From Nemertoderma westbladi (Eukaryota; Xenacoelomorpha; Nemertodermatida; Nemertodermatidae): a stretch of DNA of 64,000 bases. Below are positions 44,101-53,267 of the stretch, piece by piece; the first letter of the stretch is position 1, and every line of letters starts with the position of its first letter. The translations under genes and the position numbers were made by a program. Below the pieces are notes generated by a model. The model was not told the DNA's origin, made no database searches, and worked only from the letters and a program-made list of their open reading frames with translations. The stretch is taken from contig JAUCBJ010007336.1 of the NCBI GenBank assembly GCA_032718475.1, positions 42,416 to 106,415 on the forward strand, written 5' to 3'.

Positions 44101-44684
44101 ATGGACTACCTCTATAACGTTTTGCTGACCCATCAAATACAATTCGATGTTTCGTAGTTGACCAGTCTAATTTAATAACTACGTGGCATATAATGGCATT
44201 TGTCATTATTTTCATAATTACTTTCAACTAATTCTATGAAACCTCTATCGTGATATTCTTAATGATGCCATATTATTAATTTTAAAATTATTAATTATTA
44301 AACAATAAAATTATTAATGACGCCATAGGTCGAAAAAAGTGGCTTGTCTTTAAGTAGTTTTGATACTAAATTTCTTAGTCGATTTTCAGATAAATTATAA
44401 TTGGTAAATCTCCACTGTCGGCTAAGTCTAAACCGGCAAGATGTGAATAATTTGGACCGATTAAGTTGGCATTGCCTTGAGTTAAAGTGGAGCAAATTAT
44501 TGGGACACGCAAGACATTTATTGAAATCTCAAAATTTTCTTTCTTTAAAATGTATTCCACATCCTCAAGGTTTAGTTGTTTAAGCTCAAATTGTTCCGAC
44601 ATAAATGTATTAATATTAATATTAACCTTATCAATGCTTGTATGCAATTGTTATGCAATGTAGTTCTAACTCACAGTGAACCCT
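41170..44684 (-). pseudogene. pol of the second BEL/Pao element (end of protease, RT, RNase H, integrase)
   Basis: Fragments in order on the minus strand: end of protease (ISINVLRVPIICSTLTQ, HLAGLDLADSGDLP); a gap near 44230-44300 where the start of RT is lost; RT with [45 protein letters not shown] and the catalytic HVDDL (normally YVDD); RNase H with HGFADASKKAYCAAIYL, PKLELLGCLILSRL, WSDATTALFWI and NPADIGSRG; integrase with GIDFAGPFNN, LSDNGKTFKAA and WWGGFWERLVG (the D-D-E triad); and a C-terminal domain ending near RLYPLE. About five frameshifts separate these frames, so no full polyprotein can be made. Confidence 0.88.
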
Positions 44685-44693
44685 CTCTACTAT

Positions 44694-45035
44694 GGATAAT
44701 ACTGTACACGAATCTGGACCGAACTGGACCGAACTGAACCGAACTGGATCGAAAGAGTGGCGAACTGGACCGCCAAATGAAAGATAACCTAAAAACAACC
44801 ATCCATGCAGACAGGTGAACATTAATATTGAATTTCAATTGGTCTTTTCATACATTATAAATTTAGTTGCTTATAAGATGACGCTAAATTAAGATTACTT
44901 GCTTCACATAAAACACTGCTGTACTCCTTTTACCAGTAGGCCTACCGGTAGCAGGTATCTGGGTTTATAGTGTTTATAGATTGCAGTATTTTGCGTACCG
45001 GTAGTTGTATTCAATGGAGCAATGAATGACAGTAT
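44694..45035 (+). repeat. left TIR of the Mutator-like element
   Basis: About 340 bp that match 47312-47651 in reverse complement, with scattered substitutions and short indels. Contains an array of GGACCGAACT words (44717-44770) and ACCGGTA motifs. Confidence 0.88.
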
Positions 45036-45249
45036 CGGAAGCCAGAGTACACACGGTAAATTCGTTAAATATGTACCGGTAATGTAATTCATTAAATTGA
45101 AATGTAGGCTACCGGTAAATAAATAAATATTGCATATAATAAATTAAAATAAATAAATACAGAAATAGTAGTGCCAGATTTCTGGCGTTTGTTAAAAACA
45201 CTGAACAGCAACAGCGGAACGATGCCAATCAGCCGATGCGGACTGCCGG

Positions 45250-45520
45250 ATCAGAAAGAGGGCGACGGAGTCTATTAAATGGAAACCCTGTATCGATCGC
45301 GACCCGGGACGATGGCGGCGGAGTCTATTAAACCCGGGACGGTGACGGCAGGCTGGCGGAGCCTATTAAACCCGGAACGATGACAACGGAGTTTATTAAA
45401 CCCGGGAAGATGACAGTGGAGTCTATTAAACCCGGGACGATGCAACGGCTGGACTGGACGGAGTCTATTAAACCCGGGACACTGACGGCGGAATCTATTA
45501 AACCTAAAACGATGGCTTCG
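45250..45520. repeat. minisatellite GGAGTCTATTAAACCCGGGA, ~35 bp, about 7 copies
   Basis: Degenerate units containing CGGAGTCTATTAAACCCGGGACGATG with variable spacers (two units carry an extra GGCTGGACT or GGCAGGCTGG). It lies inside the Mutator-like element. Confidence 0.85.
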
Positions 45521-47311
45521 ATTCTGAGTCTCTTAAACATTTTACTGCTACTGGTTTGAGAGATCGACCTGCCAATACCAACTACTGCTTTCTCCGAATT
45601 CCTAGTAATATACTTTGATCTTAATAATAATTATTCAACCAACATCAATTATTTTAAAGGCCAAAAAGTCTTGTCAATGTCTAATAATGGTAAAAACTAA
45701 ATAGCTTAGAATTATAATTAATTTTGTTGTTTATTCTGTTATAATTATTTATAATGTAAAGGAATTATATATTTTGGCAGTCTACCGTACTGAGCGACCA
45801 TGATGATAAAAGGAAATGTTGCCGAAATATTTTCACTTAATTGCAGATAGAAGGGGGGGGGGGGGGGGGGGGTCTTTAGATGCAATCAAAATTCTTCCCT
45901 CTCCAGGTGAAAATCGATGCAAATAACAGCTGTTTACTCCTAAAAATAAAACTGTAACCTGTTCTATTGTGTTTTATTTATTCCTTTTTGTTAGAATAAC
46001 GTGCCACCGTAACCTGCTAATTTTCTTTAATAAATAATTTACCATGAGACATGCTAATAATCTGCCGATGACAGTATTTGCGTCAATTCCCCATCGCGAT
46101 CAGCCCCATTGCCAACAACTCCGACTATGTATAAAGTAGTATTAAGCGGCTCTCTAGTTACGTAATAAATATTCGAAAACAGTAAACTAATTACGGCGAG
46201 TAAAATTACTTTTTTTGAAGAAGATTTGTAGATTACACTCAGTGTGTTGATTAAACTCAGATTTTACTATTAAACATAAAAAATTATTACTATTAAACAT
46301 AAAATAAAAACAACCGTTAAAATGTAACAATCAAAAAGGCAATACAATATTAAAGCACGAACAATCATCAAATTTAAATTATTTAATAATAAATTAATTA
46401 TACACAATAAATTCAATAAGACCCTCCTTCACTTCCACACTCAATTCGGATTGTGCCTTTAAGGTAAGCGTTAATTGTCGACTATAGTAATGTCGACTTC
46501 CTCAAATTCTGAGTTACACGACATACAAATATGTCATGTCAAAGTCGAGGAAAATTACGATAAGAATAAGTACCAGTACTTTCTTGTCAGATCTATTGTA
46601 AATTTATAATCTGCAATCTACCTCCTACACAGTAATTAATTAGATAGGTTCCACCAGCAGGCAGCAGACACTGATTGATTCTTTGAGAAAGCTGAAAGCG
46701 TGCAGGGCCAGCGTTATATTAACAGATTCAATGGCTTCTTCCAATGGAGACACGAGACACCAATAACCGAAAGTAATGGACCGATAATTTCTTCTTGCAT
46801 GATTACCAACGACCCATTGGCCATCCACCCCGACTGAGCTCCCAGTACGGGTACGGGTATCCCCGCCCAAAACAACCAAGTCTCTATCCACCTCGAGAAA
46901 ACGAGAAACTCGATCGAAATGCCTCGGGGGGGGGGGGGGGGGGGGTGTGGGTTATCCGTCCGTAATTGGAATCGCCGACCACTACGGATTATCCCCGTAC
47001 CCGTAGAATTCCCGGTCCCGCAGGCCGCAGCTTCCGACCCGATTCGATTTATCGAATTGGAATTGGACTCCCACTTTTGCGCTGCAAAGAATGTAATCCT
47101 GTTATCTGGTGCGATACACGTCTGTCAGACGCAGCCGTTCAGCCCTCCCCCAAGGCGATCTGGTCCGCTGCTAAACCCAGATCGCATCGCATTCTTCGTC
47201 GACGTCGACATAAGTCTGACTCTTCCCGCCGCACTCCGTGCTCGGAGTATGGAGTAAGAAACTCGGCAGCGGCCCACATTACGATCCGACTGACCCCGTG
47301 TAGAAAATATA
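45521..47311. other. interior of the Mutator-like element without a recognised gene
   Basis: AT-rich sequence, then a more GC-rich part (46640-47300). A minus-strand frame at 46640-46891 and plus frames at 46919-47343 have higher GC and could be captured gene pieces, but I recognise no family. Confidence 0.45.
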
Positions 47312-47651
47312 ATCAAACATTACTGCTTTCATTGCTGCATTGAACACAACTACCAGTACGCAAAATACTACAATCTATAAGCCCAGATACCTGCTACCGG
47401 TAGGCCTACTGGTAAAAGCAGTACAGCAGTGTTTTATGTGAAGTAAATAATCTTAATTTAGCGACATCTTATAAGCAACTAAATTTATAATGTATGAAAA
47501 GACCAAATGAAATTCAATATTAATTTTCACCTGTTTGCATGGATGGTTGTTTTTAGATTATCTTTCATTTGGCGGTCCAGTTCGGTCCAGTTCGCCACTC
47601 TTTCGATCCAGTTCGGTTCAGTTCGGTCCAGATTCGAGTACAGAACTATCC
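47312..47651 (-). repeat. right TIR of the Mutator-like element
   Basis: Partner of 44694-45035, with the same GGTCCAGTTC words and the outer end ...CAGAACTATCC before the 9-bp duplication. Confidence 0.88.
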
Positions 47652-48470
47652 CTCTACTATGTAAGATTTATGACTTCCTGGATCAAAGAATACTCGAATC
47701 GGCAATGTCATTCCAGTTTTTGGATTAATACAATCAACTCGATATGTTAACAGTAGTATCCCTGCTCGAGGTACTCTCTTTATAGACGTGTGGGTGGTGA
47801 CGTTTTCCATAGCTTCAGCCTGTGAAACTTCACTAGAAATATTACTGGAAAGACATAAATTATCGTTATTGGAATTTGATACAGAAATTTTTGCGTTTGA
47901 AATTCTATTAGAATTTTCGCAAATTGAACTATGATGTTTACATCTACCACGGCTTTTACAAAAAGCCTTGGTGCCTTTCTTTGATACAATTATAGCAGCG
48001 GCCTTCTTTTACAAGCAATTATTTTCTTTTAGAAATGCCAGGGACCATATCACAAGCATCTGATTTATGATTGACAGTTTTGCAATAAACACAAATTGGG
48101 GCTTGTTCTACAAATTCTCTTGTTCGTTTTTCAGCATTGAAAACAGAAGCAGACATTGTAGGAACTGATTTATAGGTTTTCGCTGTTTGTTGTTGATCTT
48201 GGTATTTGTTTGCTGGTTTACAAATAGTCTTGGGTGTAGTAATTTCAATTAATTCCCTATTTTCAATTTCTTTATCTAGATATTCTAATACTTTTGCCAG
48301 ATCCCTTGCATTCTTTTCGTTTTGTTTGCATTGCCGCATTGTTTCCAACCTGATTTCTTCAGGGACCTTTTCTAGTATCTTACGCATAATTGAAATTCCC
48401 AAGCACTGTTGATCTAAACCCAGAGCTTCCAAAGATCTAATGTGGACAAGACATTTGTCTAAAAAATTCC
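47652..48470 (-). pseudogene. gag C-terminus, zinc knuckles and protease start of the second BEL/Pao element
   Basis: From the MITE inward: RNFLDKCLVHIRSLEALGL, ISIMRKILEKVPEEI and KVLEYLDKEIENRE (end of the Pao-type capsid), a Gln/Thr/Ser linker, CVYCKTVNHKSDAC, CYNCIKERH with a frame change to CKSRGRCKHHSSIC, a Ser/Asn-rich linker, and VDCINPKTGMTLPIRVFF with DPGSHKSYIVE. The protease loop reads DPGS where the usual motif is DSGS, so the enzyme may have lost activity. The Mutator-like element begins at 47651 in the middle of the protease. Confidence 0.82.
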
Positions 48471-48474
48471 TTAA

Positions 48475-50005
48475 CCCTATTAAACCCGGGGGGGAGGGTC
48501 AATATGACCCCCCCCCCGTTGTTTTTTTATTATAATTCTGAAACAAACGCAGTTGGGAATCTGAAATTTTATGACTTTTCCTAAAAATCTTTTTTCTTCC
48601 TAGTAGTGAAATCCATTTTCAAATATTGGGTATTTTTCGAGTTATAGCACCATTTTTTAACCCTACTTTTGGCACTTTTTTTTAGACGTTTTTTGAAAAT
48701 TACATTTCATTAAATATGAATTGTAACATCTCTATTTTTGATTTACACCGGTTTTTTGGTGTTAGCAATTAGATGGAATTCATATAAATTGATTTAGAAA
48801 TTGCAAACTTGTAGTTTTCGGCGGGTGCCAAATTTTGGTGCCAGCACCAAATTTTGAAATATGTCAATTTTGTAAATTGATTGTTTGAAACTTGTTTTCT
48901 ACGCAATTGGGGTTTTTTGGGGTTATGGTTTCGATGAAATATATACGAGTTGCACCAAGCGTATCAAACTTGTATTTTTAGGTGCGTGCAAATTTTGGTG
49001 CTAGCACGAAATTTTGAAAATCCATTCAATAGATAAAATTGCTTGTAACAATTTATTTCTTGCGTTATAGAGGTTTATGGGTGTTCTGAATTCAATGGAA
49101 TATATAATTATCAAACTAGACATATCAAACTTGTATTTTTCGGAAGGGGTGCAAAATGTGGTGCTAGCACCAAAATTTGAAATCCATCAAATTCATCAAT
49201 TGATTGTGTCACCTTGTTTCTTGCGTTATACGGGTTTGTGAGGGTTCTGAATTCAATGGAATCAGTAAAAATTTCATACGAGTTTTCAAACTTGTATTTT
49301 TCGCCGGTGGGTGAAAATTGTTGTGCCAGCACCAAATTTTGGAAAATAAACAAATTGATCAGAAGATAGTATTATCTTGTTTCTTGCGTTATACGGGTTT
49401 ATGAGCGTCCTGAATCCGATGGAATCAATAAAAACAGCACTGGACATCGCAAACTTTTACTTTTTGGTGATGGGTACGATATTTGATGCTAGCACCAAAA
49501 TTTGCCAAATTACGCCGAAAAATACAAGTTGCAATGATCTTGCATATTAGAAATATATTCCATTAGAATCAGCGCCCAAGAAAACCTAAAAATGTGAATT
49601 TATAGCCTCGTATAAGTGAATTAAAAATTTTGTGTTCAAACTGAAAAGTGCTGGTTACTTGTTTTTTTCATTTTTTCCTACGCAGAGAGGACTAAACAGC
49701 CATTTATAGTAACCATTTCATTTTTAAATATTTTCCAATCTATTTTGCGCCCCAGAAAACCTGTATTGAAAAACAATTAGCCGAAAAATGTAACTTTCAA
49801 ATTTTGTGAAAATTGTGCACTACTTGTAATTTTGGTGCTGCAATATAACCACCCCAGTATATTTTTTCGAAAATTTTTTTTTTCGGTCGGATCCAGACTA
49901 GTGATACCTACGTACAGACAAAAAATCAGACGTGGGGGTGGGTCAATATGACCCCCCCCCCCCCCCCGTATTTGTACAACATTTTATAGCCCGGTACTAA
50001 TAGGG
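48475..50005. mobile_element. piggyBac-like MITE, 1531 bp, in a TTAA target
   Basis: The ends are CCCTATTA and TAATAGGG, each flanked by TTAA (48471-48474 and 50006-50009): CCCT termini and a TTAA duplication are the piggyBac signature. Subterminal GGGTCAATATGACCC occurs near both ends beside C/G runs. There is no transposase. Most of the interior is a tandem repeat. It lies in the gag of the second BEL/Pao element. Confidence 0.82.
48780..49520. repeat. ~162-bp tandem repeat, 5 copies, in the MITE
   Basis: Each unit has ACTTGTA(G/T)TTTT(T)CGG, then GGTGC(C/T)AGCACCAAA(A)TTTTG (around 48835, 48992, 49156, 49320, 49480), CTTGTTTCTTGCGTTATA and GGGTTTATG/GGGGTTATG. GGTGCTAGCACC is a perfect 12-bp palindrome. 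Units are diverged, so the array is old relative to the minisatellite at 2-3.7 kb. Confidence 0.85.
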
Positions 50006-50009
50006 TTAA

Positions 50010-50645
50010 CTGCATTCTTGGCCGCTGTAGTCTGTTTGAGTCAGGACTCTCTGCGCCTTATATAGGTCATTTCGGCACTTCTGGATTTTGTTGTCAGTTT
50101 TGTTTGCAATTTTGTTTGGGCCCTTTTCCTGTTTCGAGGGTATACAGGAACTGTTTCTGCAGCTGCTAACTTAACTGCTTCTGTGAAGGCAGTATAGCCC
50201 TCACAGTGATCTGCCGCCTCAGAGGCAAGAACCTCATACCTGTTGCTCAGCTGTAGTGTGAAGCTGGATCTCACACTTGGCTGTTGCAACAGAGAGGACC
50301 AGTAATGCCGCGGCAAGGCAGATTTCGTTGTTCTGCTAGCTCGCAGACTAAGTCTTACCTTGGCCACAATAAGGCGGTGATCACTGGAGAAGGGTCGAAG
50401 TGTAAATGCATTACAATCTTGTATAGAGCTCCTGTACTTCCTACGAAACCAAATATGGTCTATCTGGGACTTGTGACCACTGGGTCCACTATGAGTCCAT
50501 AGCTTTTCAGTTCGCTTCTTGAACTGGGTTCCAGCCGAAAACAATCCATTTCCAGTGATAAAATCCTGAAGATGGACGGAATTTCGGTTGACACTATTGC
50601 TATAGACCCAGGGCGATGTAGGTGATAGATGCAGACTTGCATTAA
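50010..50645 (-). pseudogene. LINE AP-endonuclease domain, C-terminal half
   Basis: Minus-strand frame ASLHLSPTSPWVYSNSVNRNS...LQDFITGNGLFSAGTQF, then LWTHSGPSGHKSQIDHIWFRRK and FSSDHRLIVAKVRLSLR, which gives the QIDHI and SDHR motifs of an apurinic-type LINE endonuclease, plus ~90 residues beyond it. The N-terminal half lies at 52060-52290; the two parts are separated by a piggyBac derivative. No reverse transcriptase follows, since BEL gag sequence begins by 50010. Confidence 0.8.
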
Positions 50646-51129
50646 AACCCCTTAACGAATTATCCCGAATAAATTCGGGTTCAAGAAAATGGATAATTCA
50701 GACTAACCCGAGTTAACTCGTGCAAACAGTTTTCTGTTGAAAACTGAAACCAAACTCGAATATAGCCGTGAATTATTTGATTGGATATCTAAAAATAGCT
50801 TACCTTAGCCAAGTGGAAAACTTTAACAATGATATAGATGCTGATTTGTAAATGGATTGTTTGTGGCCTCTATGAGACACACAACTTCCAGCCCTGCAGA
50901 TCAATTTCTTATTGGTTGTGTTCCAGCAATAATAACTTAGTTAGGTACGGGTAGTTACAACAATAACATGCAGATCTATTGTATATTGGAGATTTCATTA
51001 TTTACATTCTTCATTCTTTATATTTTATCTTTTATTTGTTTTGTTACCGGTACGTTGCCAAATTACTTTTTAAAAATATAATTTTATAATATTTCTAAAT
51101 GACCCAAATCTGACCCAGTTGCTAGACCA

Positions 51130-51351
51130 AGGGGGCGGCCATCTTTGTCTGATAATCCTGCCCGCCTTAGCGAACGCCATTTCCCTGATATAATACCATC
51201 CACAACGAAGAAAAATCCGACCAGAGTTTGTGTTGTTTCTTCGAAGAAGAAGGACTCCAGGGGGAAAAAGGTGCGCCGTGAATCTAAATCGTGTAAGAGC
51301 TTGGAAGTAGCTGTAATGTTGTCAAAGTTAAAAATTATTTCAAATAACTGA
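51130..51351 (+). pseudogene. C-terminal remnant of a piggyBac transposase
   Basis: The frame reads GRPSLSDNPARLSERHFPDI, then IPSTTKKNPTRVCVV and SKKKDSRGKKVRRESKSCK, to a stop. RL..RHFP..IP.T.KK.NPTR.C.VCSKK.....R.ES...C is the usual start of the cysteine-rich domain that ends piggyBac transposases. Several expected cysteines are missing (CVVSS for CVVCS), so this is decayed. The catalytic DDD part is not in the element. Confidence 0.75.
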
Positions 51352-51354
51352 CAA

Positions 51355-51570
51355 TTTTGTCTGACAAACAGACAACCCTCAAATCAGTCTTACAAACAAA
51401 CGAGAAAACACACTGGACAGAAAAGTGTACAGTAAGCTTGTTTTACAAAGAGTCATTCGTGATGCAGTCCATAGATTTTCAAAAATTTCAGTAAATACTG
51501 ATGTCTATACAAGCAAATGCACAGACAAACAGACCGACGGACAGACAAACAGACTTGCAGACAACTAGAC
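51355..51570. repeat. CAGACAAACAGAC-type simple repeat
   Basis: Irregular repetition of ACAGACAAACAGAC and ACAAACAGACCGAC words within the piggyBac derivative. Confidence 0.7.
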
Positions 51571-52059
51571 GAAGAGTAAACAGATCGACATACTTCAGAA
51601 CAACTATTATAGAACTAGATGAAAGAAAATGAAAATATACTGTATGTGCTTGGAAATTTTGTCATTGTGTGTAAATACAAATAGTTGCACTTTTTTTGTT
51701 TCAGAAATCGGACAAATTTTGTCGGACAACAACAGATGTACAAACAGACTTATAGTACAGACTTTAGTGTGAATTTTATTTATCAAACCAATAATTATAT
51801 GGTGCACACTTTTTTATTATTATTTTTATTTTTATATTATTTTTTCGCGAATTTACATGATTATTTCATGCACGAGTTAACTCGGGATGAGTTCTTGATA
51901 GCTTATAGAAGGCTGGATATTTCACTAAAAAATGCATATATTTTACTGGAAATATATTTTTTTTCATCCGCTAGTTATAGGCTATCGAAAATGACAATAA
52001 AAAAAATAGGTCATTTTTTGACAGGTTGCCGCTAAAAAAGTGGTTCGTTAAGAGGTTAA

Positions 52060-52290
52060 AGTCTCCCAGGAATGTTAAGAATGCCTGCTGATCCACTCCA
52101 TCAGTAGCTGCTTGTAGATTGTGGTAGAAATTGTCCACCTCCACTACACTAGCAACACTAGTTGGAGAGTAGCACACAATCAGAACCACCTTAGGCCATG
52201 TAGATGGTAAGAACACCCGGTCAAATTTTAATTGACTGGTGATTATTACTATACTCATTCTGTTTACAATTAAATTATACATTATTTGGG
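52060..52290 (-). pseudogene. LINE AP-endonuclease domain, N-terminal half
   Basis: Minus-strand frame ...FDRVFLPSTWPKVVLIVCYS followed by PTSVASVVEVDNFYHNL and QQAFLTFLGDFN, the central part of an apurinic-type LINE endonuclease (YxPT and GDFN motifs). The frame stops at the TTAA where the piggyBac derivative sits and resumes at 50641. The first ~100 residues of the domain are missing. Confidence 0.78.
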
Positions 52291-53267
52291 TTATAATTAT
52301 TTATCGTTATATTTGATATTCTACTGGTAAAGTCAATTTGTCATTATTATTTGCTTAATACATCGCCGATATTACGAAATCAAAGAAATTTTACACACGC
52401 CAAAACCCAGGTAGGTCGCTATAGCTAAGCGTTATTAATAACCTGGACAATTTGGACAATTGCATCAGATATACGTGTGCCGTCTTACCTCTAACTTAAT
52501 AAATAATTAATATATGGCGATATTTCATACCCTTATTGCCAGCCAAGCTCTTAAGATTGATAATACCATGATTGAGAGATGATAATACCATGATTGAGAG
52601 TTGTCATAAATTGAGTACAGTAGCGATAATAATATAAACATGCAGAATAGTCGCAATACATTTTCCCTAAAGGGAAACACAATCACCAGACTTGAGCCCT
52701 TACATAAATAGTTAGTCAGACATTTGCTTGTGTATTGTGTTGCCACACCCTCCTGGTACTGTATACTAGTGAAATATAATAGATGATCAAATACCGTATT
52801 AGACTGAGCGAAACATTGAACAAATCAATACATCGTGGGAGAAAGGGACAACAAAGTGATACACTAGAACGGCCTTATGTTGAAGGTACACTAGCGCCCT
52901 ACCGTTTAGTGTCTCAGACCGGGCATTTACTCTCATTCTCGCATGGTTTATTAAATAATCGGAAATAGTCAAAATATATGAAAATTGAGATTAAAAACGT
53001 ATTTTTTGTCAAATGCGCTAACACCATTGCTCCTGAGTAACAATATTAAACCCCACAATGCACCTTTTGCTATTACTACAATGCATTGGCTAAATCGTTT
53101 ATTAACTGTGAACATCAATTTTATTTATTCTTAACGTTGTCTGTGCGATTCTAGTAACCGCATTTTTACACTTTTATTTATATGTCAGTTTATCTGATTA
53201 AATACATTGAATTGAATTGAAATTATGGTTGCAGCAGCCCCCAACAAAAGGGGGCGCCATTACCATT
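52291..53267. other. spacer, no gene recognised
   Basis: AT-rich. A short frame at 52783-52968 has no recognisable motif. Near 53200-53222, ATACATTGAATTGAATTGAAAT resembles the short-repeat end of a CR1-type LINE, but no LINE coding sequence precedes it. Confidence 0.45.

Larger units (their letters stand above)
44694..47651. mobile_element. Mutator-like (MULE-type) non-autonomous element, 2958 bp
   Basis: Long inverted repeats (about 44694-45035 and 47312-47651), starting GGATA.T.CTGTAC.CGAATC, flanked by a perfect 9-bp duplication CTCTACTAT (44685-44693 and 47652-47660). Nine-bp duplications with TIRs of hundreds of bp are the hallmark of the Mutator superfamily. There is no transposase. 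The interior holds a ~35-bp minisatellite, poly(G) tracts (45853-45872, 46926-46945) and unidentified sequence. The insertion cuts the protease of the BEL element at 40.5-50 kb, whose frame lines up on both sides. Confidence 0.82.
40516..50005 (-). mobile_element. second BEL/Pao element (minus), interrupted by two DNA transposons and 5' truncated
   Basis: Orientation minus: gag and zinc knuckle at about 48470-47810, protease at 47760-47652 and, after a 2958-bp insertion, 44684-44400, RT 44227-43410, RNase H 43419-42288, integrase 42157-41170, polypurine tract and 3' LTR 40928-40516. A Mutator-like element splits the protease (44694-47651), and a piggyBac-like MITE (48475-50005) splits gag. 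Upstream of the MITE the gag frame continues for only a few codons before LINE endonuclease sequence. There is no 5' LTR. The pol has several frameshifts. Confidence 0.85.
50646..52055. mobile_element. piggyBac deletion derivative, ~1.41 kb, in a TTAA target
   Basis: Flanked by TTAA (50642-50645, 52056-52059), with ends ACCCCTTAACGAA and, inverted, CCTCTTAACGAA; the left end has two extra A. It still encodes the extreme C-terminus of a piggyBac transposase (51130-51351) followed by AT-rich sequence and CAGACAAACAGAC repeats (51355-51570). The insertion falls exactly in the codons for the GDFN motif of a LINE endonuclease (minus strand). Confidence 0.78.

Noticed and set aside
46640-46891. LINE endonuclease fragment (GGDTRTRTGS resembling GDFNARTG)
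   Set aside because: The resemblance is confined to a few residues, and neighbouring motifs are absent.
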